64,000 bases of DNA from Kryptolebias marmoratus. Its lineage: Eukaryota; Chordata; Actinopteri; Cyprinodontiformes; Rivulidae. Below, piece by piece: positions 1-11,990 of the stretch. How positions within the stretch are numbered: position 1 is the stretch's first letter; each line of letters starts with the position of its first letter. The DNA lies in NCBI RefSeq assembly GCF_001649575.2, contig NC_051452.1, forward strand, positions 7,089,203 through 7,153,202. The letters run 5' to 3'. The translations under genes and the position numbers were made by a program. The notes under the pieces were generated by a model. It worked only from the letters and a program-made list of their open reading frames with translations. It had not been told where the DNA came from and made no database searches.

Positions 1-183
1 AGAGTTGCTTATGGCTAAATTAGGGTTAGAGTGCGGGTTTTTGATGTTTGTCTCTTTCTTACTGTTTATTCATTGTCACATGCTGTTTTTATTTTGTTTT
101 TTAATTATGTAAAGCACCTTGAAATGCCTTGCTGCTGAAATGTGTTATACAAATAAAATTTGATTGATTGATTGATTGATGAT
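1..183 (+). mobile_element. 3' end of an L2-clade LINE or L2-mobilised SINE
   Basis: The segment ends with GTAAAGCACCTTGAAATG, then TGTTATACAAATAAAATT, then a (TGAT)n tail at 161-183. This is the usual 3' terminus of fish L2/CR1-type retroposons, where a stem-loop precedes a short tandem tail. Only the 3' untranslated end lies in the window and the 5' part is off the left edge. A SINE that borrows the L2 tail would look the same. Confidence 0.6.
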
Positions 184-359
184 TTAAGAACCCAGTTTGA
201 CAGATCCACCAGAATCCTGGTGGATCTGGATAGATCTTAATTCATTCATTCATTTATTTTATGAAACAGCTAAGCAGGTAAATCAAAACCTAACCTGTTT
301 TCAGCGATTGTCACCTGGATCAACAGTGTTTTAAAGAAAAGGTTTTAAAGAGTTTTCAC

Positions 360-919
360 TGTGAGGATCTGGTTTCTGTCTCCGCCCTGCTGGCTGTTCC
401 GGTAACGTTCTTCCACAGCTGTGGCTGATTCTCCCTGATGAGCAGCACCTGTATTTAAGGCTCCGCTCGGGTTCAGATCTTCGCTGGAGCATCGTGCCAT
501 CTGGGTAGAATCTTCAGCCCCTTGGTTATTTGATTACTGTCTTTACCAAGTAACTTATGCCTCGTGTTGTTTGCTTGGTTGTGTCTCGTTTTTGGATCTG
601 CCCTCTCGTTCTCGCTCTTACCTGAAGGAACTTTCCTGCCACTGGACCTCCGGACTTCCCCTCTTCGCCTGGACTGCCTCCTCCTCTTGACTCATCGCCT
701 CCGTGCTCCTCAACGCTCCAATTATTCTCCACTCCTTAATCTCCTCAAGCAGTGCAATACCTGAGGCTCACCTTGTGCCTCCTCGCCCGTTTCAGATTGC
801 CCTGACGATTACCTGGATGCTCATTTCGTATTTCACCTGTAAATAAAATCACTTGCCTTTAGTCTGCCTCAGTGTCTGGTTCTTGGTTCCGCTCCTCCGA
901 CGTAGCCTGGTTCATATCA
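360..919 (+). mobile_element. Solo LTR, Gypsy-type
   Basis: It starts TGTGAGGATCTGG and ends CATATCA, so it has TG...CA ends. The 5-bp flanks TTCAC (355-359) and ATCAC (920-924) match at 4 of 5 positions, as an aged target duplication would. It has a TATA-like GTATTTAAGG at 451, pyrimidine-rich R/U5-like sequence and AATAAA at 842, which sets the + orientation. No internal retrotransposon sequence follows, so it is a solo LTR. The right boundary is the least certain part. Confidence 0.6.
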
Positions 920-1683
920 ATCACAAAGTAAAACAGAGCTTTAGTTTGTCAAAATGTAGTGTTTGCTTTTCAAATTTCAGACGTTAATAAATGTAGAGAA
1001 TCTGCAGTTATAATTGATTTAATATTAATCCATGTGCTGTATTTTTTCTATTTTAGCGTTACATTTGATATACAGTATATTCATATGAAAGTAAACTCAG
1101 TATTTGGTCTGGAAGGGAAGCATGTATCTTTCAAACCTTTCCCCATCCTTTTCCTTTTTTAAGGTGGAGCTGTGGGCAGGTTTATCTGCTAGTTGGCACT
1201 TCCTGAGGCTAACTCACATCCTGATGATCTCACCAACTACAACTACAAGAAAATCAGCTCAGACCGTCGTCCAGCGCCTGACCATACTGTCCATCTGGTG
1301 ACTGGAGGCATCATTCACACACTTGCTAAACCCGTGTTTGTGCGTCTCCTTGTCTCCTTCCTCTCGGTGAAGATATCTGGACAAACCATCGACTCGGTTC
1401 TTTGCTCTGTGGAAGGAAACGCATGAAGCCAACCAGTACCTGTTACCACTTTCCACCTCCTCTTCGAACCCATGAAAGAAAGAAACCAGAAGCAAGACTC
1501 GTCAGTCTTCAACTGATCTGAGAAGATCAGTGAAAAAACTGGAATTAACACTGATCTTTTCCACAGTGAGGAAGCCTGAAGATGTCCCCCCTTCATGTTT
1601 TACCGCTGTTTAAATAACATCCTGTGTACTGGTTCTTGTCGTTGGCATACAGAGTCTACTTTCTGCCAATTATTATGACAAAG
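920..1683. other. Unassigned sequence; short open frame not supported
   Basis: No repeat family or known protein is recognised. A 77-codon frame without an ATG runs on + at 1193-1426. It lacks recognisable homology, and no convincing splice sites flank it, so it is not called as a gene. Confidence 0.3.
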
Positions 1684-1812
1684 ACGGGAAGTGTTTGCCA
1701 GGGGCTAAGCAAAATGGTGAAGAGGGAAAGAAAGTCATGCAAAAGAGAAGAAGAAAGAGGAGGGGGGGAGTTACAGTAGGAAGAGGAGGAGATGAAGGAG
1801 AAGAGAGGAGTC
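1684..1812. repeat. Purine-rich low-complexity tract
   Basis: The + strand is almost all A and G, with GAAGAAG, GAGGAGG and a run of seven G. It could form triplex DNA, but nothing shows function. Confidence 0.6.
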
Positions 1813-3719
1813 TTTAATGTGTGTGGGTCTTGTAAGGTCAGACAGGGACTGGGGAGGAGAAGGAAAGGTTACAGGAAAGGTTACCATGATTTATTTAATC
1901 ACTGATCCATCAGAAGCTGCAGCAGCGCTCACACAATCACCTCCCACACGCCTTTTTAACCCCCCCCCACACACACACACACGTCTTAACACCTTAATCT
2001 TCTGTCAGATTCAAAACAAAATTTTACCAGCAGGACTAACAAAAAAAATAAAGATTAAAAAGAAACTTAGTCATAGTTGTACATTATGTGGCAGGATGAA
2101 TTCACCGTCTTTGGTCCAAGACTTGTGTCTGAATCTAAGCATGTTAGGAAAAATTAAAATGACTTTTTTTATTTTTACCAAAATACCTTTGAATACAGAT
2201 GGTATTGAACAAATATCTTATTGCTTTAAGACTTGTTTAAATTTAAACTGTTTAGGAAATGTTTTTTACTAAACTTGTGTAAAAAATTCTTGTGCAAACA
2301 TCCAGAAACCTTCTGTTACCTAAACAGCTAATCAGTCAATAAAAACTGTTTAAGCTTTTGTTTGGAGGATTTTTCCTCCTTTTTTTAGGATTTGACTTCA
2401 AACTGACCAGATTTATCCGTCATCTTCTGCTCGTCTGAGGTCTATTCACAGATTTTCATGTTTTCATGGCCTTACCCTTCTCCTTCTTTGTTGAAATCTT
2501 ATTTTTAAATTATTAGCAGCTCGTGGCTGCCATCGTTGAAACAAGGTTGATAAATTTGTTTTTTGCTTTGCACTGACTGAACAAGCCATCTAAACGAGTG
2601 ATTTTAACCTTGAGACCTTTGCAAAAGTTGCTGGAATCTTGGGCTGTTTTTTCCTTTTTAAATTAGTTCTAACCAAAATAAATAATCCATATAATAATGA
2701 CCAGAACCAGCTGATCACGGTTAAGATTTAACAACTTGTAGGATATAGAGTGAAGCAACACAGGCTACTCACCAATGACCTCCAAAGTATGCAAAATTAA
2801 AAAAAAAATCCTAAATATGGCTTATAGTTCATCTAATTCGATGATCGACGCCACCCAGTGGTTTGGGTGTATCACATGCATTATAATAAATCCTAAAATT
2901 TCATTAATTTCTTTTATTAGCTGCTTTATTTTGCTGTTTTGGTTTTCTGTCTTAAGTTGAAGTTGCAGTAAACTAATTAAATCATTATCACACAGCTTGT
3001 TAAACTCGCATCCTTTATAACAGATGCACAAATGTTTAGATATTTTACCATAAACCCAAATTATCGATAGTACAGCTACTCCAAACCAAGTAAAATCCTA
3101 CTTTAGAAAAAAGTATTACTTTCTGACTTACACATAATGTTTTATTTGTTTGTTTTTCAATGAAGTAATGACAGATATATGGACATGCACATTAAAAACT
3201 GCTGGTATTTGGTACAATTTGGTACTTTTACACTAGACAGTGAGCTCAGTTTCCTAAAAACAACATTAGTTGGTGCTAGCTCGCTAATGCTAATAGTGGT
3301 TAGCGCTAGCAAGTCGAATTCATCTAATAACACAGGTCTATTTTTGACTAAGAAACAACAAATTAGTAATATTTACTCAATTTTAGGGTAGAAAATGTAA
3401 CTTAGCTCTGGGTCAAACAGATTACTGGGTGCGAAGGGTGCTGCAGAACCCTCCAAAGAATGTCGGAGGACAGGTAAAAAAGCCAACAATAATTAGATCC
3501 GAATGAGCTTTTAAAGAATCTAAGATTGAGTCGAATTCATACTAATGTTTTGCTTTTCTGCACTGTGTCAATATATTACATTTTTTTCACTTAAAAAAAT
3601 AAATAAAATAAAATAACATTTTTTGGGCAGCTACAGAAGCTAACAGTGATTACTACAATCACCACAACTGCATTTTTGTCAACTTTCCAATGTATTTTTG
3701 GCCAAATTTCCCCTTGAAT
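1813..3719. other. AT-rich unassigned sequence
   Basis: Mostly AT-rich unique-looking sequence with a short C8/(CA)n tract at about 1961-1982. At 3270-3310 there are imperfect inverted GCTAGC/GCTAA motifs. The 151-codon frame at 1817-2272 spans low-complexity sequence and shows no domain. Confidence 0.4.
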
Positions 3720-4500
3720 TTCTAATTCTACCTGATGGTGACAGAAGCGCAGCGTTTCCTGGAACGTGTTAAGAGGCACAGGAAGACAAAAGAGAATAGC
3801 AGAGTGGTGCATTGCCCGTCTGCATGCAAAAGACAACTCATAAAATATGAACTTTGGAATATTTAATCAAATTATTATTGCTAGCGCTGAAACAAAGCGT
3901 CCACTTGCCTGCACACACACATTGAATAAAGGCCGAGGGTTGGGTAGATGGATGGAACGGATGATCAGGAGGGGGATTAAAGTGCCACAGTCGTTTTTCC
4001 TGCCTTTTGTGGTGGAGAACGCCCCGAGGCAATATTTAACAGAGGGAAGAGACAGACAGGAAATGAAGGACAGAAAAAAAAAGGGATACGTTAGTGACAT
4101 TGCCAACCCCCACCCCTGTCATTCCCTGCATGCGCCCCTCTCCCCTCTCTCTGCTTCGTTCTGAGCTGCCTTGCTTGAGGCCTCAGCGGCTCTTTGCAGG
4201 TGCGGGGTGCAACCTTGGTGGCCACCGCGCTGGTGTGAACACACAAGGAAGAGGCCATATGCAACGATCCAAGGAGAGCGCGATCTAATCCTTGGTTTGT
4301 CTCAGTGTCTTTTCTTCCCCTCCCCTTCCTCTCTCTCTCTCGCACCGTCTGGACTACATATGTGCTCCTTCACCCCTCTCTTGGCCAGGGCCGAGGCCAG
4401 TGCCCCTGCCACCTTACCCAGGGCAAAGGCTGCATATGTTGGGAAGGTGGGTACTTCAGAGGGGGGGAGATGGGCTGGGTGGGCAGCAGATGGTTGAGCC
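3720..4500. other. GC-richer block, possible conserved non-coding cluster
   Basis: The base composition is more complex than the surrounding AT-rich DNA and contains no recognised repeat. Several frames are open on both strands only because the sequence is GC-rich with few stops, and none shows a domain. A conserved regulatory block is possible. Only an alignment to other fish could show it. Confidence 0.2.
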
Positions 4501-4589
4501 CTAAGGCCCTCGCTGGTGTGGCCGGCGGTGCGAGTGTACGCAAAGTAGGTGTGTGTATGTGCCTGTGTTGGTAGGTGGGAAGAGTCCGT

Positions 4590-4613
4590 CTGTGTGTGTG
4601 TGTGTGTGTGTGT
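4590..4613. repeat. (GT)n microsatellite
   Basis: About 12 uninterrupted TG units. Confidence 0.95.
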
Positions 4614-6184
4614 ATTCGCCAGTTTTCTGCTTGAAAGGATGGATGGTTGAGCACCAGTGCAGAAGAACTTCTTCTGCTCACAAATACAAGGAGGTAAAGG
4701 AAGTTGCTGCTGATGCCATGTATGTGTGTAATATGGACGCGCATTTTAAGCAAAAGCACTTTTTAAAATCTGACCCCATCCACCCCGGTTCGGTTCCTCC
4801 GGTCCTGCTAACCTGCTCCACTGACGAGCCACTCTAAGAGTTTAAGACCAACTAGAAGCGATTCATGCTTCTCACAACACGTCCTTATCTCGTCCTTTAC
4901 TCCCACAGGGCTAATTAATGTAGCACAACAAGTGTCAACACGACAACAAACTGTTTAAAAAGTAGAGAAAGCATCTTAATGAGCACTAATCTCAGCTGCC
5001 TCTTATAATTTGAGATCATTGTCCATTTCGTGCTTGTACCGAAAAATGACCATTTACCAGTTCCCACTCAGTAATTAACCGTAAAACAAAAAACTACAAA
5101 CAAAAAAGAGGTAAAAACAGCTCTATTGTTTGGGTTTCTAGGCCACAATGTAATCTGAAGCGTGCACGAAACAGGCAGCGATTTCATCGTTTCTGAAAAT
5201 CTTTTAATTTGTTGTCCTCATGGAGACACTAAAAATTGAGTTTTTAAAAATCTCAAACGCAGCAGATCGTCTCCAGAGTAGTGTCGACGGAGACTAACAG
5301 GTTCAAGTTGATCGTTTTAAGTCATTTTCTTTACGTCAGAAGTTAAATTCATGGATATATATATATATTTGTAAAAACATCTAAATATGTTTCTGCAACA
5401 TCTTCTCTACAAACCGAAATCCTAAATTTATCAGGCAGATTTTTCTTTTCACCCATTTCCAAATGTTAACCTCTGAAATTAATTTGCAAAGTCAAAATCA
5501 TAACTTAAATCGACACATATTATGGGTAAACTGTTCATTTAGATGATAAACTTTCTTCACTGAAAACAATGGGTCTGTTGCTCCACTTAACTAAAGAACA
5601 AATCCTAATTAATCTAAAATCACGGTGAATTGTGGACTAATTAAACAAGCTAACAAACAACAAAACTGTGGAAAATCTACTTCCTGCTGACAACAAATAA
5701 CAGCCACGAATAAAGGCCACTTGAGTTGTTTTTCACCAAAACAGCTTGTCAATTACAACCATTGACATTTTAATCAAGTCAGCGATGTCCATCACATTCT
5801 CCCGCTTTAAAGCCTGATATTTCCTTATTCGTAAATTTATTTTCACATTGATCAGATGGAGTCACTTTAGCCTGTTGACGCTATAAGGACCTGTGGGAAA
5901 ATATCTTATTATTGTAATTATTATAGTTTGATGAGAGAGGTTAACGGTCTTTGAATGGAAGTCTAATGAAACCTGAGGGTCTAATAAAGCTTTCAATGGG
6001 ACTGCACTTTCAAACACTTCTTGTTTGCATTTTTTTAATCTTTGATATATCTGCCTGCCTAACAAACTATAGGCTACTGAGAAGTACATTTGTGATCAAG
6101 CTTTGGGTTTTGTTTTCCACATTTTATGTCCTAGAAACATAAATATCTCCTAAAAACTCTCCTGTTAACTGTGGTTCAGAGAAA
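4614..6184. other. Unassigned AT-rich sequence
   Basis: No repeat or gene is recognised. A short (AT)n run lies near 5355-5369. Confidence 0.4.
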
Positions 6185-6725
6185 ACCACAAGTCCTATCG
6201 CAGTACAGGACACACTGGGTGAAAGAAGACAAAAATGCCAACATTTTAACCTATAATTTGTTTTTGTATCAAAACGTGCTGCAGGAGGAAGAAGTTTGCA
6301 AAAAAATTGAACATTTTTCAAGAAATCTGAAGTTAGTGTGAGACAATCAGTTTTATAATCTGTGAACATCTTCTTTAAATCCTGATATCTAATGTAAGAT
6401 TGTGTAAAAACCATAAAAGATCTCAAAATGGCTGTTCAGTCTTGTAAAGTCCAACTTTCTGTGACCCGTTTAAATTGAATGATGTTACTACTGTGAAGTA
6501 TGCCTGACCTGAACTCTAAAAAGGGCTGGGTTTTCCACGTGTTTTGCCAAAATCCCATTTATCTCCATTGTTTGTTTGTTTTTCTTCACAGTTTTTATGA
6601 TTTTTGTCCACATTGTGCAACTTAACACCAAATAATTTACACTACTCCCAAACTAGTCGACCATTTGGGTGAATAATGTGCTTGTTTTGTTTCAAAGAAT
6701 AGTAATACGGATGTTTCACTGCTGA
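6185..6725 (+). repeat. Dispersed repeat family R3, copy 1
   Basis: It shares ordered landmarks with four other loci here: GGGTGAAAGAAGACA near 6218, GACCCGTTTAAATTGAATGA near 6463, GGGCTGGGTTTTC near 6523 and AAATCCCATTTATCTCCAT near 6551. The right part (AAATAATTTACA, TTTTGTTTCAAAG) matches copy 4 near 29195-29220. There is no coding capacity. The family is not identified by name. Confidence 0.6.
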
Positions 6726-6779
6726 TGTTTCACCGCTCAATCAGTAATAATGCGCTATGAATTGTAGTAACTTCTTTAC

Positions 6780-7130
6780 TTTTTGAATGATTTAACTTTA
6801 TTTTCAAAAACATTCTTCACAGAAATACATTGAGATCTTCTCAGTTCTTTCAAAAACATTCATCTCTGAAATTTACTTCAGCTACTTGCTTTATTTGTCT
6901 ATTTTTTATATTTTAACAGTTTTGCTAATTTTAGCTTTTAACTATGGTTTGGATAATTTTAGTTATTAGGTACAGTTTGACTAAATTTAGCTTTAGATGC
7001 AATTTAGCAATTTTTAGCAATAGGCTCACTGTAGCTCTTAACTAATGTTTTCCTTGCTTTAGCTTTTAGCTACTAGTCTGCTCATTTTAGTCTGTTTTAA
7101 ATGTTTTAGCTGTTTTGCTTGTTTTAAAGT
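6780..7130 (-). repeat. Dispersed repeat family R2 with internal minisatellite, copy 1
   Basis: On the minus strand it reads as a run of diverged AGCTAAAA and TAGCAAAA units (plus strand: GCTAATTTTAGCTTTTAACT and similar), flanked by a non-repetitive arm at 6780-6870. The same arm and array occur on + at 14385-14760 and 18840-19030. No coding capacity. Confidence 0.55.
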
Positions 7131-8045
7131 GAACAATTCAGCTTAAGCAAATTTAAGTCATTCAGGTTGCATTCCTCTCGTAATTATTTATATTTTACAA
7201 ACATCTAAGGGATTTAGACAATAAAAATTGGAATATTTTAAATCTTCTTTGCATCACTCATGTCTTAAGTGTTTTCTGAACCATCGTTTGTGAGAAAATC
7301 CCCGGACATCCTTAGTCATATATTGAACATTTATTCATGCCAGCGTTCCTGCAGTCAGCTTTCTCGTCCTATGAGCCAAAAGTACAACGATGTTTGGCCT
7401 CTAGCACATTGTCACCTCTCCATTCTCCAAGGGAGCACCAAAAGAACGTCCACACCACTCTTCATCGGCAAGGAAAAAAAAAAAAAACGAGGGGGACACA
7501 GAGGATATAGTTTTCTCCTTCAGCTGCCCCACAATCCTCCTCTTTTGCCCTGTTAGAGATGAGCAGCGTGTCCTGAAGACGCTCGCAGGTATGACACAGC
7601 TGCCATGCTCTGAATCACTCAGACACACACACCTTGCAGGTATGGGCCAGTTGCCATGCTCTAGATAATAGGCTGTTGAGGGTGAAGCTTGTTAGTCAGC
7701 CACAGCTGACACTCCAGACACACGAGTGGCAAAAGCCAAGAACTGAATAGAGAGCAACCAAGGATACAGTGATGACTCAATCTTCTTTCCCCTGGCTCTT
7801 TCTATATTTCTTCCTGGCATTTGATCCATCTGTCTGAACAGTATCATGCCTTTATCACATTTTTTCCCCCCTCTCTTTCACTTCTGCCGCTCTCAGACAG
7901 ATGGGTCAGCCTTCTGCTCCTGATGTTTCTACTAAAACAACATTATCAGACATAAAAACCTGCAACGGCTCAACCAGAAGTCAATTTAGCTCATCTGTTT
8001 GGAAGGTTTTGGGGAATCTGGTCACTATGACCATCTTTGAGGAGC
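7131..8045. other. Unassigned; contains a small local duplication
   Basis: A 27-base block beginning GCAGGTATG and containing TTGCCATGCTCT or CTGCCATGCTCT occurs at 7585-7611 and again at 7636-7662, 51 bp apart. This is a short tandem duplication. The rest is unique-looking. Confidence 0.5.
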
Positions 8046-8234
8046 ACTGGCGGCGCCAGGGGGGCGCTAGGGGGTGCTATAGCTCCCCCTGGAAAAGTCA
8101 TAGCACCCCCGTAGCACCCCCAAGCAAAGGCATAACCGGGGTATGTGTGGGACATGTCCCCCACTTCCCTTATGTATGCCCTATATCCCCCGCACTTTTT
8201 TCCAGCCGTTGCAATTGTTTAATTTGTTGTTAAT
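8046..8234. repeat. Partial interspersed repeat at the gap edge
   Basis: It begins GGCGGCGCCAGGGGGGCGC and carries paired GGGGTGCTATAG and TAGCACCCCC motifs in opposite orientation. This style is seen in fish MITE-like repeats. It runs into the assembly gap, so its length and class cannot be set. Confidence 0.35.
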
Positions 8235-9187
8235 NNNNNNNNNNNNNNNNNNNNNNNNNNNNNNNNNNNNNNNNNNNNNNNNNNNNNNNNNNNNNNNNNN
8301 NNNNNNNNNNNNNNNNNNNNNNNNNNNNNNNNNNNNNNNNNNNNNNNNNNNNNNNNNNNNNNNNNNNNNNNNNNNNNNNNNNNNNNNNNNNNNNNNNNNN
8401 NNNNNNNNNNNNNNNNNNNNNNNNNNNNNNNNNNNNNNNNNNNNNNNNNNNNNNNNNNNNNNNNNNNNNNNNNNNNNNNNNNNNNNNNNNNNNNNNNNNN
8501 NNNNNNNNNNNNNNNNNNNNNNNNNNNNNNNNNNNNNNNNNNNNNNNNNNNNNNNNNNNNNNNNNNNNNNNNNNNNNNNNNNNNNNNNNNNNNNNNNNNN
8601 NNNNNNNNNNNNNNNNNNNNNNNNNNNNNNNNNNNNNNNNNNNNNNNNNNNNNNNNNNNNNNNNNNNNNNNNNNNNNNNNNNNNNNNNNNNNNNNNNNNN
8701 NNNNNNNNNNNNNNNNNNNNNNNNNNNNNNNNNNNNNNNNNNNNNNNNNNNNNNNNNNNNNNNNNNNNNNNNNNNNNNNNNNNNNNNNNNNNNNNNNNNN
8801 NNNNNNNNNNNNNNNNNNNNNNNNNNNNNNNNNNNNNNNNNNNNNNNNNNNNNNNNNNNNNNNNNNNNNNNNNNNNNNNNNNNNNNNNNNNNNNNNNNNN
8901 NNNNNNNNNNNNNNNNNNNNNNNNNNNNNNNNNNNNNNNNNNNNNNNNNNNNNNNNNNNNNNNNNNNNNNNNNNNNNNNNNNNNNNNNNNNNNNNNNNNN
9001 NNNNNNNNNNNNNNNNNNNNNNNNNNNNNNNNNNNNNNNNNNNNNNNNNNNNNNNNNNNNNNNNNNNNNNNNNNNNNNNNNNNNNNNNNNNNNNNNNNNN
9101 NNNNNNNNNNNNNNNNNNNNNNNNNNNNNNNNNNNNNNNNNNNNNNNNNNNNNNNNNNNNNNNNNNNNNNNNNNNNNNNNNNNNNNN
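8235..9187. other. Assembly gap (N)
   Basis: 953 consecutive N. The length is not a round default, so it is probably a sized scaffold gap. Any frame drawn across it is meaningless. Confidence 1.
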
Positions 9188-9239
9188 GAAGAATAACTCA
9201 AACAATTTTCCTAACAACTAAAGGAAGACCATAAAAACA

Positions 9240-9395
9240 GTCGTACTTGATGGGAGCGGGATGGGAGTGGGAGTGACTTTACCAGGAGTGGGACGGGACA
9301 GGAATTTATTTTTACTTTGGCCTGGGATTGGGACAGAACAAGAATTTTTTCTGTGGGAGTGAGACGGGACAGGAGTGGAAATCCACTCCCGTGTC
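9240..9395. repeat. G-rich degenerate tandem repeat
   Basis: GGGAGTGGGA, GTGGGACGGGACAGGAA and GAGACGGGACAGGAG recur at irregular spacing. It lies next to the gap, so the collapsed or missing sequence may be more of the same. Confidence 0.5.
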
Positions 9396-9399
9396 AGGA

Positions 9400-10270
9400 G
9401 GCAGAGTCTGAGGACTCAGGGAAAGGGGAATCCATTACCTTGACAGAGGCCGCAGAGGTAGTTAAAAAAGTCCCTGCTGGCAGGGCACCAGGAGTGGCCA
9501 AGATCTGCCCCCGAAATGCTGAAGGCTTTGGACATTGTGAGGCTGTCATGGTTGACAAGTCTCTTCAATGTCAGACGGAGGACTGGGATAACACCTGTGG
9601 AGCAGAAGACCATGGTGGTGGTCCTCATTTTTAAAAAAAGGGGAACCGGAGAGTGTGTTTCAACGATTGGGTTTCTCAGCCTCTCCAGCAAAGTTTACTC
9701 CAGGGTGCTGGAATGGAGGCTCTGACCAGCAGTGTGGCTTAAATCCTGGTCGTGGAACAGTATACCAGATTTTTATTCTCAGTGTTGTTAAGGGGTCATG
9801 GGAGTTTGACTCTCCAGTCTACATGTGTTTTGTGGATTAGGAGAAGGCTTACGACTGTGTTCCCCGAGGAACTATGGAGGCTGCTGCAGGAGTATGGGGT
9901 TAGGGTCACTTTTAAAGAGCTATCTGGTCCCCGTATAAGCAAAGCAAGAGCTGTATCTGCATCCACAGCACAAAGTTGAGCTCTTCTCCAGTGGGGGTTG
10001 GTCTCTGCCAGGACTCCTCCTTGTCTCTGATCCTGTTTGTGGTGTTCATGGACAGGATCTCAAGGTGCGGTCACAAAAAGAAGGGTTTCTGGTTTGGGAA
10101 CCTCAGGGTCTTATCTCTGCTTTTTGTTGTCGTCTTCAGGCCATGACCTTTAACCTGCTATGGGGGCGGTTCGAATGAGAGTCAGCTCCTCTAAGTCGGA
10201 AGCCATGGTCCTCAAAGGTGGAATGCTCCCTCCAGATCGAGGAAGAGTCTCTGCCTCAAGCGGCAAACAT
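9400..10270 (+). mobile_element. Dead Rex3 (RTE-clade LINE) reverse transcriptase fragment
   Basis: The conceptual translation, split over frames, reads PAGRAPG, then WLTSLFNV, then MVVVLIFKK, then SLSSKVYSRVLE, then CGLNPGRGT, then VYMCFVD, then AYDCVPRGT. These follow the order of Rex3 reverse transcriptase. The block around MVVV is where the standard Rex3 survey primer sits, where intact copies read WQTGVVV. Frameshifts, an in-frame stop after VYMCFVD and a deleted YADD region show it is inactive. Both the endonuclease and the 3' tail are missing. Confidence 0.85.
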
Positions 10271-10589
10271 AAAGAACTACGATCATTTTGATGTATGAAC
10301 TATATTAGAAGTGTAAAGAGAACCTAGATCAAAATAAATGTTAAAGCCCCTGCAGGTGTCTCAATAAGGTAACCATAACCACACACCTGTCTCCGTCCCT
10401 CTAGACAGCACTTAATTAGGCAGAGTAGGAATTAAAGCCTTAAAGAAACAGTCACTGTGCAAACTCTACAAGTCATACTGAAAAAACTGATCAGCTCTAA
10501 GTGGGAGAACCATGTGGTCATCACACGCCATTTAATGTGTCTACAGTGTTTTATGTATGAGATATGACAAGTTAGGGACCCTCACATCC

Positions 10590-11030
10590 AGTTTTAAAGA
10601 CACTCTTGACAAATTTAAGTCCTATAGCAGTAAAAACTCACTTTGTAAAAGAAGGCAAAAATGTCTGTTTTAATATAAACTGTAATGATTGTGTGAGAAG
10701 GAAGAGTTTTAACTCATCCATTCATTTTCTGACGGTTATTCGTAGCTTTTGGCACAGCTCCTCCTTTACCACAAAAAGACTTGGTGCAACGGTAACCAGC
10801 GAAGACCTGGTCCGAAAAATGTTGTTTGCAAAACCTTTGTAAAGTTTACACAACTTGTAATTTAGTGTGTGATATCATTTCACTAAGTTGAATATTCTGT
10901 GATAAAATCTATGTCTGAGCTCCAAAGAGGGCTGGCTTTTCTCACTTTACCACGATCATCATCAACGCCCATCAAATTTACTCCCACCAAGTGTTAAAGC
11001 ACATTATTACTAATCAAGTCACATGTTCTG
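10590..11030 (+). repeat. Dispersed repeat family R3, copy 2
   Basis: It matches copy 1 with TCCTATAGCAGTAAA near 10620, AAAGAAGGCAAAAATGTCTG near 10647, GAGCTCCAAAGAGGGCTGGC near 10917 and CCCATCAAATTTACTCC near 10968. It carries extra sequence between landmarks. Confidence 0.5.
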
Positions 11031-11574
11031 ATGTATTTTTTTGCACAAACTTTTCTAAAGATGTAGGAGATGAAGTGAATAGAAGAGGAACAGGAAACTA
11101 GTAACAAAGTTCTCTGTCATCCAGAACATGATCCAAACCAATTCAATCCAAGTCAACAAGATTTCTTTTATTTATTTTTTGTGAAGAAAGCTCCTTGGAT
11201 TAGAAATGACTTCAAGAACCAAAAACCAAATTCTATTTGTTGAGACAAACATCAAAAGCCTCAGACACACAGTTTAAGGGTGAAAGAAAGAACTTGCCAC
11301 AGGCAGGTATGTTTGCATTTACTGCCACATTCTGCGCTTACAATTCAAGTTGTGTAAACACAAACTGCACACTTCCAAAGACACACAAACACCCCACAGA
11401 CTCCCAGAAGGTCACCCCCTCTGAGAGTGTCTGTTTGAAGTAACGACCTCTGTTGCAAGCTGCTGGTGGCCTGATTCTCTGTCAGGACCGTGTGGAGTTT
11501 AACATACATGTGCTCATGTGTGTACTATTACAGTATTCATGATTAGGAACATTCGACTCGTTAACTGTTAAACC
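11031..11574. other. Unassigned
   Basis: No repeat family or coding region is recognised. Confidence 0.4.
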
Positions 11575-11990
11575 TTGAAGAAATCTATATCACCCAATGC
11601 TTTTCATGCCAGAGTTTTAAACTATGATCACTTAATGGTGAGAAAGAAGTTCTGGGTATTGAGACGTATCTGACAAAATCCAACTCTAGCTCAGTATTGG
11701 TAGATCTGGCTAAGATCAGTTAGCTGTAGCGGCCATCTTTAATTGGGTTTGACCCTAACAGTTAACAAAAGCTGTTGTGAAATAATCTCAGGTACCACCA
11801 CAACAAACTTTAGGTCAATATCTGTAAAATGGACTGAGTTATTGCTATTTTTGGGTGGCCGCCATCTTGAATTAGGTTGACTCCAAAAGTAAACAAGTTG
11901 TAGATGCATCCAATCATTTCATTGGAATGCATCCGGTGTTTGATGAGATATTTCGCTAACAGACAGGCAAACAAACACATGCATTTACTC
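11575..11990 (+). repeat. Dispersed repeat family R1, copy a
   Basis: Ordered landmarks are TTTCATGCCAGAGTTTTAAA near 11606, AGCGGCCATCTTTAATTGGG near 11729, GTCAATATCTGTAAAA near 11813, GCCGCCATCTTGAATTAGG near 11860, and GATGAGATATTTCGCTAACA near 11942. The segment contains the internal unit about twice. No coding capacity. Confidence 0.7.

Noticed and set aside
1193..1426. 77-codon + frame with plausible codon use
   Set aside because: There is no ATG at its start, no domain and no convincing splice sites. It is too short to support on its own.
1817..2272. 151-codon + frame
   Set aside because: It spans C and CA tracts and AT-rich sequence, and has no recognisable protein features.
3268..3305. 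Inverted GCTAGC and GCTAA motifs as a possible structured RNA
   Set aside because: The stem is imperfect and such GCTA-rich stretches are common in these genomes.
4091..4759. Several overlapping frames of 84-129 codons
   Set aside because: They are open on both strands because of GC-rich and GT-repeat composition, and no domain is visible.
8143..9234. Long open frames of 323-363 codons
   Set aside because: They consist almost entirely of N from the assembly gap.
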